Shown: one piece after another, positions 52,724 through 61,877 of the stretch | Layout: each line of letters starts with the position of its first letter | Position numbering within the stretch: the stretch's first letter is position 1 | Origin: Paludibacteraceae bacterium | GTDB lineage: Bacteria > Bacteroidota > Bacteroidia > Bacteroidales > Paludibacteraceae | DNA length: 64,000 bases | NCBI GenBank assembly: GCA_024401495.1 | Contig: JAKSKW010000003.1 | Location: forward strand, 1-64,000 | Direction of reading: 5' to 3' | The notes under the pieces: generated by a model | The model's input: the letters and a program-made list of their open reading frames with translations, nothing else | What the model was told of the DNA's origin: nothing | Databases searched by the model: none | Program-made: the position numbers and the translations under genes

Positions 52724-53783
52724 AAAATATTACTTGATAGGAATGATTGGTTGTCTATTCCTATTCGTCTTAGTGCTAATCGGTTGGTGCGAAGGGGCAA
52801 ACTCTACGCATAAGGATTTAAGATTGAGGATAGATAAAATAGACAAATCGGATTTAAAAATGAGGGATCCCTATTCAACCAGAGTACATTTCACTTTTAC
52901 AGACTCTCTTCTAAAAGAAGGATATTCATTTGGACGATATATAGTGTTTGGAGAAAATGAGGAAGGATACAATGTGCCTTTACACAGTAGCATTATTCCA
53001 AGTTACACCAAGCCAAGTGTGGAATGTATTGGACATTATAAAGCAAACATAAACGAATTATTAAACCGATACGACTATCTTTCAAATATTTTCCCGGATA
53101 GCGTATACTTTTGCGGCATGCAGATTCTGAAGATGGCACAAGAGAGAAATGCGACAATATGCGCGATCATTCCGTCGTATAGCATCTCCGACAAAAACAG
53201 AAGAGTGAACGACATGGAGATTGACGGAGTTTTATTGTCACAACTTGTGAAAGAGTCCGTCAACACTGAATGGATGGCAGACTCTTTGATGACCAGCATC
53301 TATTGTGAGTTGAAAGAATACTGTGACAAAGAGCATTGCAACGTCGGCGACAATCACTTCAAAAATCTAGCAGAGACTCTTAGCATTCATAAAAGAGAAG
53401 CTCTTAAATGTGTTTCCAAAGATGAAATCAAAAAATGGCTCGAGGTGCACAATGAGCAAATCAAGAAACTAGCAAAAGAATGTCCGGATATCTATAATGC
53501 GTCCAGCCAACTCTTAGACAGTTATCATTGGATAAACCCACAGAACTATAAGAAAGTAATTTCCATCTCTAAAAGCCGTGCGAACAATTGGAAATACATA
53601 GACAGTTGGGACTATGATGACATAAGAGATAAAGAAGAGATCGATCAAATATGCAATATCATAGGATACGACGGAGATAAAGAGTCAATCGACAAATTCA
53701 TGTACACCATAAGATTCTGGAGTATCCGTTGGGATGAAGGAGACGCGGAATGGATTTATAATTGGCTGAAAGGAATAATGTGA
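52701..53783 (+). CDS. Single-pass membrane protein, partner of the DUF2157 protein
   Basis: A 360-residue protein with one N-terminal helix (about 10-28, YLIGMIGCLFLFVLVLIGW). Its first extracytoplasmic part (LRIDKIDKSDLKMRDPYSTRVHFTF) has the place and outline of the GDYXXLXY domain usually made with DUF2157 proteins, with R-DPYSTRVHFTF in the place of RGDYVxLxY. The rest is charged and helical with no known family. The start overlaps the upstream gene by 23 bases, indicating translational coupling. Confidence 0.62.
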   Translation: MESKEINRKYYLIGMIGCLFLFVLVLIGWCEGANSTHKDLRLRIDKIDKSDLKMRDPYSTRVHFTFTDSLLKEGYSFGRYIVFGENEEGYNVPLHSSIIPSYTKPSVECIGHYKANINELLNRYDYLSNIFPDSVYFCGMQILKMAQERNATICAIIPSYSISDKNRRVNDMEIDGVLLSQLVKESVNTEWMADSLMTSIYCELKEYCDKEHCNVGDNHFKNLAETLSIHKREALKCVSKDEIKKWLEVHNEQIKKLAKECPDIYNASSQLLDSYHWINPQNYKKVISISKSRANNWKYIDSWDYDDIRDKEEIDQICNIIGYDGDKESIDKFMYTIRFWSIRWDEGDAEWIYNWLKGIM

Positions 53784-53788
53784 TATAG

Positions 53789-53810
53789 GAGACGCGATTT
53801 TTCGCGTCTC
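53789..53810 (+). terminator. Terminator of the DUF2157 pair
   Basis: GAGACGCGA, loop, TCGCGTCTC followed by TTTTGTTTT; again the GAGACG/CGTCTC ends of the palindrome family. Confidence 0.78.
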
Positions 53811-53879
53811 TTTTGTTTTAAAATTGTCACTTTCAATGTTAAATATCTGAAGATTATTCTCAAATCTCAAAATATGATG

Positions 53880-53887
53880 TAATTTTG
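53880..53887 (+). promoter_or_regulatory. -7 box TAATTTTG for the GDPD-like/GLUG pair
   Basis: TAATTTTG fits TAnnTTTG; it covers an in-frame TTG at 53885, so translation should start at the ATG at 53918. Confidence 0.58.
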
Positions 53888-53917
53888 CACCCAGTCCTTT
53901 TACTCATAAACACAAAA

Positions 53918-54700
53918 ATGAAAAGCAACAGTATTCTTTACTTTTTCACACTTGTCCTTTGGTGTCTTACACTACATCAAACGTATGGACAAAACACACC
54001 ACAACCAGTTGCGCACGCACTTGGCGGGATTGACGGCAACGTCTACACAAACAGCCGTGAAGCCATGATTAATTCCATAGAAAAAGGTTATAAATTCCTT
54101 GAGGTGGATATCGATACTACTTCCGACGGAGTGTTTGTAGCACTTCACGACTGGAAAGGTTTCAACCAAATAACAGGCCATTATAGTTTGAGAGAAACTT
54201 TAGTCACCCTTGAAGAGTTTAATCAAAGAAAAATCTACGACGTATATACGCCTATAACAATCCAAGAGATTGTGGATACTTTGAAGAGTCATCCCGACAT
54301 TTCCCTCATGACAGACAAGATCTCCGATCCTGATCTCATCGAGAAGTGTTTTTCAGAGATAAAGGAAAGAGTTTACGTAGAGTGTTTCACAGATGAAGAC
54401 TACTTCGAATTGAAAAGAAGAGGCTATAATGTAATGTATTCTATATTTTATACCGACAACATACTAACACATATTGTAGACAACTTGCTAACAGGAAATG
54501 GAAGATTAGACTTAATCACAACAAGTGTTAATCAAGATTATAAAGAATTGAAAAAAATAAGATGTCTGATGCCAATTAAGATAGCTATTTATACTGTCAA
54601 TTCTGAAGAAGATCTTAACGATATATATGACGATATAGATTTCTTTTACTCAGATTTCTACGATCCTTCTACTGGCTCATTTAACACCTCTGCAAAATGA
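53918..54700 (+). CDS. Exported GDPD/PI-PLC-like phosphodiesterase
   Basis: About 260 residues from the ATG at 53918, with a signal peptide (MKSNSILYFFTLVLWCLTLHQTYGQ). The TIM-barrel motifs of the glycerophosphodiester phosphodiesterase group are visible: VAHALGGIDG (HRG equivalent), TNSREAMINSIEKGYKFLEVDID with the Glu-Asp metal pair, and FVALHDWKG with the second His-Asp. It may hydrolyse a phosphodiester in phospholipid headgroups or surface polymers. The downstream GLUG gene overlaps it by 4 bases (ATGA). Confidence 0.75.
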   Translation: MKSNSILYFFTLVLWCLTLHQTYGQNTPQPVAHALGGIDGNVYTNSREAMINSIEKGYKFLEVDIDTTSDGVFVALHDWKGFNQITGHYSLRETLVTLEEFNQRKIYDVYTPITIQEIVDTLKSHPDISLMTDKISDPDLIEKCFSEIKERVYVECFTDEDYFELKRRGYNVMYSIFYTDNILTHIVDNLLTGNGRLDLITTSVNQDYKELKKIRCLMPIKIAIYTVNSEEDLNDIYDDIDFFYSDFYDPSTGSFNTSAK

Positions 54701-56187
54701 AAAGAATAACAACTGCTATATTTATCCTCAACTTATGTGGGTTCTCCTATAGTGCCAGTTGGGATGGTTCGGGAACCAAAGATGATCCATTCTTAATTTC
54801 GACGCCGCAACAACTTGTGGAGTTAGCTGAAGAGGTAAATAATGGAACTGATTTTCAGAATGAGTATTTCAATCTTACTAACGACATAGACTTATCTGAA
54901 GTTTGTGGAGATTCACTTGGGAATTGGATCGGTATAGGTTCAATCCTCAACTATTTTGAGGGCTCGTTTCTCGGTGGCAACCATTCTATATCCAATTTAT
55001 ATATAGAGCACGATGACGACACTGACTATTGCGGACTTTTTGGATATATAGGAGAGCAAGGATCTGTCGTTGACCTCACAATCCAAAATGGTTCTATCTA
55101 CAATTCCAAATGGAATGGAGCCATAGCCGCAATTAATAACGGACTAATCTCTAACTGTAAAAATATCAACTGCTCGGTAAAGAGTTGGCAATACTCAGGA
55201 GGCATTTGTGGTGTAAACTACAACACAATAGAGAATTGTGAAAACCAGTCAGATATAACCAGTTCTTTTTGCAGTGGAGGAATTTGCTCATACAATTACG
55301 GATCAATAATAAATTGCAGCAATAAAAACGGTATTACAGCAAGAAACGGCGGTGGTGGAATATGCGGTTATAACGGAGGATTTGACTATTCAAACTGTCA
55401 AGGCACGAAAATCGGTTTCATTGACAACTGTAATAACGAAGGTTTTATCATTGGTGAAACTAAAATTGGAGGTATCACAGGAAGAAACGACGGATTGATA
55501 ACGAACGTTAATAATAGCGGTGAGGTTTTCGGATTCGAACAAGTAGGTGGCATTACAGGATTCAATGGCGGGTTCGATGGTGTGACCGGATTGATCGCCA
55601 ACTCCTATAATATCGGGGAAATAACTGGCACAGATTCCTTGACAGGCGGAATAGTGGGTTATGGCAACAATAACAGCGAAATCTATAACGTCTGTACAAG
55701 CAACGATGTCCGTTGCGTCAACACCCCAGCAATAGATTATATTGGCGTGAGAGATGGTCTAAACGAAAATTGCTATTCACTTAATATCTCAATCATTGAC
55801 GACATAGGAGATCTCAACTCGATAGTCGCAGCACTAAATGATTGGATTATAGCACAATCCGACACAAATACATACAACACTTGGGAAGTTAAGAATAATT
55901 ATATCGGTCACACCCTTTTGTATCCAGATTCTACTAGAAACGATACTATTGGAGACAATCCGGATGACATGACAGCATTGTTCAATATCAATAGCCAAGA
56001 TGACATAAGAATCTTTACAGGTGAAAGCAAGCTCTACCTCATCTCGCCTGCAGACCAAACCCTTTACATCTACACTACAGAGGGAAAAATGGTTCACAAA
56101 GCGGATCTGGTGGCAAATATCATGACTGTGATTCCAATCAACAAGGGAGTGTACGTAGTCGGAGGCAAAAAAGTAGTGGTACACTAA
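54697..56187 (+). CDS. Surface GLUG-repeat protein with T9SS-like C-terminal tail
   Basis: A 496-residue protein: signal peptide about 1-20; a first segment typical of GLUG proteins (GSGTKDDPFLISTPQQLVELAEEVN); then many short Gly/Asn/Cys units (GLISNCKNINCSV, GGICGVNYNTIENCENQ, GGITGRNDGLITNVNNSGEV) forming a beta helix to about residue 350; and a final domain (SKLYLISPADQTLYIYTTEG ... INKGVYVVGGKKVVVH) resembling sorting or anchoring tails. Probably surface-exposed and adhesive or glycan-related. It overlaps the GDPD-like gene by 4 bases, an uncommon pairing. Confidence 0.75.
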   Translation: MKRITTAIFILNLCGFSYSASWDGSGTKDDPFLISTPQQLVELAEEVNNGTDFQNEYFNLTNDIDLSEVCGDSLGNWIGIGSILNYFEGSFLGGNHSISNLYIEHDDDTDYCGLFGYIGEQGSVVDLTIQNGSIYNSKWNGAIAAINNGLISNCKNINCSVKSWQYSGGICGVNYNTIENCENQSDITSSFCSGGICSYNYGSIINCSNKNGITARNGGGGICGYNGGFDYSNCQGTKIGFIDNCNNEGFIIGETKIGGITGRNDGLITNVNNSGEVFGFEQVGGITGFNGGFDGVTGLIANSYNIGEITGTDSLTGGIVGYGNNNSEIYNVCTSNDVRCVNTPAIDYIGVRDGLNENCYSLNISIIDDIGDLNSIVAALNDWIIAQSDTNTYNTWEVKNNYIGHTLLYPDSTRNDTIGDNPDDMTALFNINSQDDIRIFTGESKLYLISPADQTLYIYTTEGKMVHKADLVANIMTVIPINKGVYVVGGKKVVVH

Positions 56188-56222
56188 CACCAAAAGCGAC
56201 GACCAAATCCATAGAAAATTGT

Positions 56223-56230
56223 TAATTTTG
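56223..56230 (+). promoter_or_regulatory. -7 box TAATTTTG for the YeiH-type gene
   Basis: TAATTTTG fits TAnnTTTG. The predicted transcript starts near 56237 and would carry the palindrome and 18-base duplication in its leader. Confidence 0.5.
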
Positions 56231-56253
56231 CAAAACGAACAGTAGAGACAGGG

Positions 56254-56289
56254 CATGTCCCCGTCTTTTTACATGTCCCCGTCTTTTTA
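56254..56289 (+). repeat. 18-base tandem duplication in the yeiH leader
   Basis: CATGTCCCCGTCTTTTTA occurs twice in a row. The first copy belongs to a palindrome of the family (GTAGAGACAGGGCATGTCCCC...), so one palindrome arm has been duplicated together with its T-run, 35 bases before the start codon. Confidence 0.85.
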
Positions 56290-56324
56290 CATTGAAATGA
56301 AAGAAATTAAACAATTACATAAAA

Positions 56325-57398
56325 ATGAATAAGATCATTTACGTAGCGATAGTGTTGGTTCTCGCACTTTCGTTATTGTTAGGGTTTGCAGTAAAGCAAT
56401 TCGGTCTGGATTTAGGATCATTATCATGGGTTGCGACATGGGTAACGTCGCCAATTGCTCTCTTTTTAGGCATTGTTTTTGCATTAACATTCGGTGCGAC
56501 ATTCGCTGACTTCACCAAACTGATGTCGAAGAAGATGCTTCAATACTCAGTTATCGGACTTGGATTCGGCATGAATGTCAACCAAGCCATCGCGTCGGGA
56601 CGAGAAGGAATGCTTTTCACTATCGTAAGTGTATTCGGCACTCTTGGTCTTGGCTATTTGATCGGGAGAAAAATATTAAAGGTGGATTCACAGACAAGCT
56701 ATTTGATCTCATCTGGAACAGCGATCTGTGGAGGTTCGGCAATAGCAGCGGTCGGCCCGACAATCAAAGCAAAATCGGAATCCATGACAGTGGCTCTTGG
56801 CGTCGTCTTTATTCTAAACGCTGTAGCCCTATTCATCTTCCCTGTCATCGGTGATTTCATAGGAATGAGCATGAAACAGTTTGGTATGTGGGCAGCAATC
56901 GCCATCCACGACACAAGTTCAGTGGTGGGAGCAGGAGCCGCTTACGACCATGCCCACGCAGATTTGATTGCGACACAGGGAGTTTCAGCATTGGAAGTTG
57001 CGACAACAATCAAATTGACTCGTGCTCTATGGATTGTAGGATTAGTATTGGTCACACCATTCTTTTTCCGTAGCAACAATGAGGGAGAGGCTAAAAAGCC
57101 ATGGTATAAGGCCATTCCTACGTTTATAATCTGGTTTATAGTTGCAATCCTCGTCAACACATATATTCTTTCAAATAGCGACCTTATTGGCGAAAATGCG
57201 GCAAAGATCGGAACATCGTTCAGCAGTGCAGTCAACTTGTTGGCAAAACAGTTGATCACACTATCCCTATTCTTCATTGGAGCCGGCTTGACAAAGAAGA
57301 CGTTGCAATCGGTAGGAGTACGTCCATTGATTCAGGGAATCGCATTGTGGATAGTCATCAGCGTCGTCTCATTGGGATATATACTTTGGATTGCATAA
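56325..57398 (+). CDS. YeiH/UPF0324-family membrane transporter (putative sulfate exporter)
   Basis: A 357-residue protein with about 10 helices. Family segments: GATFADFTKLMSKKMLQYSVIGLGFGMNV, SSGTAICGGSAIAAVGPTIKAKSE, AIAIHDTSSVVGAGAAY and the C-terminal LFFIGAGLTKKTLQSVGVRPLIQG. Members have been suggested to move sulfate or other small anions; the substrate is not settled. It stands alone with a hairpin terminator and a hexamer repeat after it. Confidence 0.88.
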   Translation: MNKIIYVAIVLVLALSLLLGFAVKQFGLDLGSLSWVATWVTSPIALFLGIVFALTFGATFADFTKLMSKKMLQYSVIGLGFGMNVNQAIASGREGMLFTIVSVFGTLGLGYLIGRKILKVDSQTSYLISSGTAICGGSAIAAVGPTIKAKSESMTVALGVVFILNAVALFIFPVIGDFIGMSMKQFGMWAAIAIHDTSSVVGAGAAYDHAHADLIATQGVSALEVATTIKLTRALWIVGLVLVTPFFFRSNNEGEAKKPWYKAIPTFIIWFIVAILVNTYILSNSDLIGENAAKIGTSFSSAVNLLAKQLITLSLFFIGAGLTKKTLQSVGVRPLIQGIALWIVISVVSLGYILWIA

Positions 57399-57400
57399 TT

Positions 57401-57430
57401 GACGAAAACGAAGACGAAAACGAAAATGAA
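57401..57430 (+). repeat. GAAAAC-type hexamer repeat
   Basis: GACGAAAACGAAGACGAAAA followed by CGAAAATGAA, almost the same as the minus-strand sequence at 3043-3072. It starts 2 bases after the YeiH stop codon. Confidence 0.7.
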
Positions 57431-57456
57431 AGAGCCGCATTTCTGCGGCTCTTTTT
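57431..57456 (+). terminator. Terminator of the YeiH-type gene
   Basis: AGAGCCGCA, loop TTTC, TGCGGCTCT followed by five T. Confidence 0.82.
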
Positions 57457-57472
57457 GTTGATATCGGTCATC

Positions 57473-58240
57473 TTACCTTCCTGTATCCTTCCAAGTAAAA
57501 TTATGAGTACCGTCATTCATTGTAAGAGTCAACGGATAACCATCAGCATCGAAAGTATAGATGAAATTTGTTGTATCCGATTTTCCATCATCACTAATTT
57601 CAATTACAGATATAGGCAAATATTCATTTGCTACACCGTAAGCGGCATCAGGAAGAGCGTTGAGATAATCGAATCTTAGTTTTCCAAAATTTTTGTACTT
57701 TTCTTCTTTAGAGAAGATGAATACGGATTTAGAATCAGATCTTTGAATCTCTACTACATTCCCATCCTTCCATTTGTAAGTCTCTACCATTTTACCATTT
57801 ATTGCAGGATCACTGTAATTGTTGATTTCCCACGTATAAGAGATCAACTCTCCTAGGTCGTTGTACTCATAAATGAACTTTTTGTTATCACCGTACTGAT
57901 ACTTTGAGACATTTCCCTGCAAAGTATATTCTCCAGAAAAGTCAAGCACTCCATTATTGGATATTTGCTGACCTAAGATTGTCTTATCTTCATAAGTTAG
58001 AACTGTAAGTATAGAATCAGAATTAGAATATGAAGCTTTCTTTCTGACAATACGGCCAATGTAGTCGTAATTCAAGCTAATGTGTACTGTAAAACTTGAG
58101 TCATGGTATTTCAACACAACTGATTCCAAAACCTTTAACGGCTTTCTCTTTGGAAAATCCTCATCATCGCACGACGTCATAAATGTGAGTGCAGACAACA
58201 TAATGCCTGATGCAACTCCAAAAAACAGATTTTTATTCAT
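57473..58240 (-). CDS. Lipoprotein of unknown function
   Basis: About 255 residues from the ATG at 58240 (an ATG two codons earlier at 58246 is possible). Signal MNKNLFFGVASGIMLSALTFMTSC with lipobox MTSC, then DDEDFPKRK. The mature part has many short strands with aromatic residues (YDYIGRIVRKKASYSN, KYQYGDNKKFIYEYNDLGEL, YTFDADGYPLTL), reminiscent of the beta-repeat DUF4595/RHS-like lipoproteins common in Bacteroidales. It stands alone. Confidence 0.68.
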   Translation of the reverse strand: MNKNLFFGVASGIMLSALTFMTSCDDEDFPKRKPLKVLESVVLKYHDSSFTVHISLNYDYIGRIVRKKASYSNSDSILTVLTYEDKTILGQQISNNGVLDFSGEYTLQGNVSKYQYGDNKKFIYEYNDLGELISYTWEINNYSDPAINGKMVETYKWKDGNVVEIQRSDSKSVFIFSKEEKYKNFGKLRFDYLNALPDAAYGVANEYLPISVIEISDDGKSDTTNFIYTFDADGYPLTLTMNDGTHNFTWKDTGR

Positions 58241-58487
58241 AAGCATTTCGATGTATTATTTATATTACAAACGTACGTATATAAACAAATATTGTATAAA
58301 ACCAGTAAAATTGCGACATTTTCTTTAGTTTGAAGGCAATAGCGAAGATGGAAAAGTGCCAGGTGCTACTTGTTTCGCCAGACAAATTCGTAAAAATCCG
58401 AATTTATTTACGAAAAAGAAAGAATATTCACTTAGCACAATAAGCACTAGATATCTAATAATCAATAAGTATACTAACTATAACAAA

Positions 58488-59066
58488 TCAATTCAACGCA
58501 ACCAAATCAGACTTCTCATATCGATTATGGCCTTGTAAACTCTTTTTATATTTCCAACAAACAATTGCCTCCTCTAGGCTTTTCCCCTTGTTATCTTCAA
58601 AAAAATCCCGAATGTAGGTATTATATTCAAACTGCTTGTCGATAGCCGTTTTATCTTTCTTCTTTTCTTCTAAAATATGATAATATGCGTCAATAGCATC
58701 TTCATATGTTTTACCTGCATTGCTCTTTAACCATTTTTGAAATAACACATTAAACGAGAAACTCTTCCCAATTTTTTCCTTAAAGAATTTTCTATGTTTC
58801 TCTGAGCAAACAAAATTATCCTCAATGATTGTTTGTTCTGTTAATTCTCCTATATCCAGAGTGACTTTTCTAGATACTTTCTCTGCTGCCACAATATTAC
58901 CGGAATCCAAGAAAGTAGCAATTCTATTTGTGAGTTCTAATTTACCTCCTGATACAGGTAATTTATTCTTTCTACAGAAATCAACTAATTCTTCTTTTAG
59001 ATAATAAAAGCTTCTGAACGTTTCTCCTTTCAGTCCTATTTTTATTTCTGGTCGCTCACTTATCAT
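58488..59066 (-). CDS. SAP-like / DUF6434 protein
   Basis: A 192-residue soluble protein. Residues about 10-55 form a SAP-like helix-extended-helix motif (YYLKEELVDFCRKNKLPVSGGKLELTNRIATFL), which often binds DNA, and the remainder matches the DUF6434 type (FVCSEKHRKFFKEKIGKSFSFNVLFQKWLKSN, AGKTYEDAIDAYYHI, NKGKSLEEAIVCWKYKK). No function is known. Its AT-rich composition and lone position suggest accessory DNA. Confidence 0.72.
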   Translation of the reverse strand: MISERPEIKIGLKGETFRSFYYLKEELVDFCRKNKLPVSGGKLELTNRIATFLDSGNIVAAEKVSRKVTLDIGELTEQTIIEDNFVCSEKHRKFFKEKIGKSFSFNVLFQKWLKSNAGKTYEDAIDAYYHILEEKKKDKTAIDKQFEYNTYIRDFFEDNKGKSLEEAIVCWKYKKSLQGHNRYEKSDLVALN

Positions 59067-59109
59067 GGGTTTTCTCTATTAATTCATTACATAAAACGTA
59101 CGCAACAAA

Positions 59110-59137
59110 AAAAGGTCAGGTTTTAGCCTGACCTTTT
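59110..59137 (-). terminator. Terminator of the TPR gene
   Basis: AAAAGGTCAGG, loop TTTTAG, CCTGACCTTTT; T-runs on both strands. It follows the stop of 59160-59816. Confidence 0.78.
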
Positions 59138-59159
59138 ATAAATCCTTTCTAGTAATTTC

Positions 59160-59816
59160 TTACTTCAAACCTACTGTAGGATCACAGTTTGTCTCCTGAG
59201 TTCCGATTCCGCAGTACTCCTTCAAAGAATCAAATGCCTTGTAGAAGTCTAGAGAAGCAGCGCGCTCCCAGTCTAGAGCAGCAGCCTCAACATCACCACC
59301 CTTGTAACGTAGGTGACCACGGTTGTAGTATGCCTTAGCAAACTGAGGAGTAAGAGCGATTGCCTTGTTGTAATCCTTCATTGCAGCCTTCTCATCACCT
59401 AGCTCAGCGTATGAGTTACCTCTGTTGAAGTAAGCCTCAGCGAACTTAGGGTTGATCTTGATTGCAGAGTTGTTATCCTCGATAGATCCCTTAACGTCAC
59501 CAAGCTCTTTTCTTGTAGTAGCACGGTTGTAGAATGTCAAGGCATCGTTTGGATTAGACTCAAGAACTACATCATAATCTGCCTTAGCTCCCTTATAATC
59601 TCCCAAACGGAATTTAGCGTTACCCATGTTGCCGTAAGCCTCAATGAACTTTGGATTTAACTCAAGCACTTTGTTGAAGCTCTGGATAGCAGCCTTGTAC
59701 TCAGCGTTGCGATACTTCTGAATACCCTCGTTGAAATACTCAGTTACACTCTTCTGAGCTGATGCTGTCAACGCAAAACAAACTGTTGACACTAATAAAA
59801 AGAAAAATTTTCTCAT
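59160..59816 (-). CDS. Secreted tetratricopeptide (TPR) protein
   Basis: A 218-residue protein with a signal peptide (1-20, ending ALTASA) and five TPR units (AEYKAAIQSFNKVLELNPKF, GDYKGAKADYDVVLESNPND, GDVKGSIEDNNSAIKINPKF, GDEKAAMKDYNKAIALTPQF, GDVEAAALDWERAASLDF). These form a superhelical protein-binding surface, in the periplasm here. The Leu codons are largely those of highly expressed neighbours. Partner unknown. Confidence 0.85.
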   Translation of the reverse strand: MRKFFFLLVSTVCFALTASAQKSVTEYFNEGIQKYRNAEYKAAIQSFNKVLELNPKFIEAYGNMGNAKFRLGDYKGAKADYDVVLESNPNDALTFYNRATTRKELGDVKGSIEDNNSAIKINPKFAEAYFNRGNSYAELGDEKAAMKDYNKAIALTPQFAKAYYNRGHLRYKGGDVEAAALDWERAASLDFYKAFDSLKEYCGIGTQETNCDPTVGLK

Positions 59817-60136
59817 TTTTTAAATCGTTTAGTCCGTTATCTCTTGACAACTGACATTCTTTCTTGAATTTTTTAACCTAATATGTATAATTGGTCTCGC
59901 AAATAATTTTTAAAGCTTAACCAACGTATATACGAATGCAAAAATACAACTTTTAAGATATAAAACTAACATATTCTCTATTTTTTATGTTAAAATTTCT
60001 TTTTTATCCATTATTCATCGACGGATTTAATGTTATACATCATTAATGGCTATTTTTTCATATCTATTTCTTGTGATATTTAGATTTTTGGCATTATTTT
60101 AGTGTACAAATATTAGAACTCATAATAATTATTGCC
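59817..60136. other. Divergent intergenic region
   Basis: About 320 AT-rich bases between the TPR gene and the kinase gene. A minus-strand -7 box is present; none was clear for the plus-strand gene. No RNA gene or hairpin was seen. Confidence 0.6.
59939..59946 (-). promoter_or_regulatory. -7 box TATTTTTG for the TPR gene
   Basis: Minus-strand TATTTTTG fits TAnnTTTG and implies a leader of about 115 bases. Confidence 0.5.
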
Positions 60137-61783
60137 ATGGAAAAGAAAGTAAAAATTCATTGCGTCAACAGCAATATAACTAATTCATATCCCGCTGGCA
60201 TCACATTGGAGGAGATCTGTCCAAAGGATGTCAAAGCGATTGTAGCGAAAGTGAACGGTAAGATCAAGGACCTAAAATTCTGCGTATATAAACCTAAATG
60301 TGTGGAATTCCTCGGACTCGATTCTCTTCACGGTGTAAGAGCTTACCTTCGAAGCATATCATTCTTATTATATGAGGCTGTTAATCACCTAAACAAAGAT
60401 GCATGCCTACGTATCGAGCATCCTATCTCTGGCGGTTACCTTTGCCAGATTGCCGGTCTTGGCGACGTGAATGAAGATCTATGCCGTCGACTTTCTGATA
60501 GAATGAAAGAGAGAATTGCCGAGAAGACGGAATTCGTCCAGGAGATCGTGCCTACTGATTGGGCTATCCAATATTTCGAGGATTGCGCTGCTTTCGACAA
60601 AGTCAATATATTAAAGAGTCGTGGAGAGATGTACACTGAGCTTTACCGCATCGGTGAACTTTACGATTTCTATTATGGTGCGCTTGTGCCAAACGCTGGC
60701 TACCTTGACAAATTCGCTCTTCGCCCTTACAACGGTGCTCTTCTTCTAACTGTACCGTCGGCAGAAAAGCCGAATGAACTTGCCCCTCTACGCCAGGAGC
60801 CTCAACTTTTGAAGGCTTTCTCTGAGCATACAACTTTCAACCAGCTTATCGGCTATGAAAACGTGGGAGACCTTAATATCGGTTTGCTAGAGAAGAGCAA
60901 CGCAAGCAACCTAATCAAGATTGCGGAGGCTCTTCAGGAGAAAAAGATCGCTCTTATAGCCGACGAGATTGCCAAACGAAAGAAAGTCCGCGTCGTCCTT
61001 CTTGCCGGTCCGTCTTCATCAGGTAAGACTACTTCGAGCAAGAGATTGGCCGTGCAGCTTGCAGTATGCGGTTTGAAACCAATCGCTGTGTCGCTCGACG
61101 ACTATTTCGTGCCACGCGACCAGACTCCAAAAGATGAAAATGGCAACTACGATTTCGAGAGTCTTTACGCTTTGGATCTTGACCTATTCAACAGTGATTT
61201 GAACAAACTTATTGCTGGTGAGCCAGTTACACTTCCACGCTACAACTTTGAGACAGGTGGTCGTGAGAAAGGTGAGACAATCCAGATTCATAACAATGAG
61301 GTATTGATCTTCGAGGGAATCCATGCGTTGAATCCAAAACTTACTGAGAAGATTCCAGCAGAGAATAAGTTTAAGATCTTCGTTTCTGCGCTTACTTCTA
61401 TCTCACTTGACAATCACAACTGTATTCCTAATACAGACAACCGTTTGATCCGCCGTATCGTGCGCGACTTCAAATACCGTGGCTACTCGGCAGAGGATAC
61501 AATCAAGCGTTGGCCAGACGTGATGAAGGGCGAGGAGAAGTGGATTGTGCCATTCCAGGAGGAGGCAGACGCAATGTTCAACTCAGCTATGATCTTCGAG
61601 CTTTGCGTACTAAAGCATCACGCCATCGCTCCACTATCGATGGTGCCACAGACGTCGCCATACTATTCAGAGGCGCACCGTCTGCTTAACTTCCTTTCTT
61701 ACTTCGCCGACATTCAGGAGAACGAAATTCCGTCGACATCATTGTTGAGAGAGTTCGTAGGAGGAAGCAGCTTTAAGTATTAA
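60137..61783 (+). CDS. Nucleoside (uridine) kinase with TGS and ThrRS-like N-terminal domains
   Basis: A 548-residue protein. The N-terminus has a TGS-like domain (about 1-60: KIHCVNSNITNSYPAGITLEEIC ... VAKVNGKIKDL) and a segment like the second additional domain of threonyl-tRNA synthetase (HPISGGYLCQIAGLGDVNEDLCRRLSDRMKE). The kinase domain starts near 285 with Walker A LLAGPSSSGKTTSSKRL, DDYFVPRDQTPKDENGNYDFESL, EVLIFEGIHALNP and RLIRRIVRDFKYRG. It would phosphorylate uridine or cytidine in pyrimidine salvage; this fused form is usual in Bacteroidota. Confidence 0.88.
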   Translation: MEKKVKIHCVNSNITNSYPAGITLEEICPKDVKAIVAKVNGKIKDLKFCVYKPKCVEFLGLDSLHGVRAYLRSISFLLYEAVNHLNKDACLRIEHPISGGYLCQIAGLGDVNEDLCRRLSDRMKERIAEKTEFVQEIVPTDWAIQYFEDCAAFDKVNILKSRGEMYTELYRIGELYDFYYGALVPNAGYLDKFALRPYNGALLLTVPSAEKPNELAPLRQEPQLLKAFSEHTTFNQLIGYENVGDLNIGLLEKSNASNLIKIAEALQEKKIALIADEIAKRKKVRVVLLAGPSSSGKTTSSKRLAVQLAVCGLKPIAVSLDDYFVPRDQTPKDENGNYDFESLYALDLDLFNSDLNKLIAGEPVTLPRYNFETGGREKGETIQIHNNEVLIFEGIHALNPKLTEKIPAENKFKIFVSALTSISLDNHNCIPNTDNRLIRRIVRDFKYRGYSAEDTIKRWPDVMKGEEKWIVPFQEEADAMFNSAMIFELCVLKHHAIAPLSMVPQTSPYYSEAHRLLNFLSYFADIQENEIPSTSLLREFVGGSSFKY

Positions 61784-61814
61784 TTAATAGTTAAGAATTA
61801 ATAGTTAATAGTTA
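61784..61814. repeat. Heptamer repeat TTAATAG/TTAAGAA
   Basis: TTAATAG TTAAGAA TTAATAG TTAATAG TTA, four seven-base units in register directly after the kinase stop codon; looser related AT-rich sequence continues to about 61870. Confidence 0.75.
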
Positions 61815-61877
61815 CGGATCTTGCTTTTCAAGTTCAAATTATTAATCATTAATTATCATCTATTAACTAAATAATAT

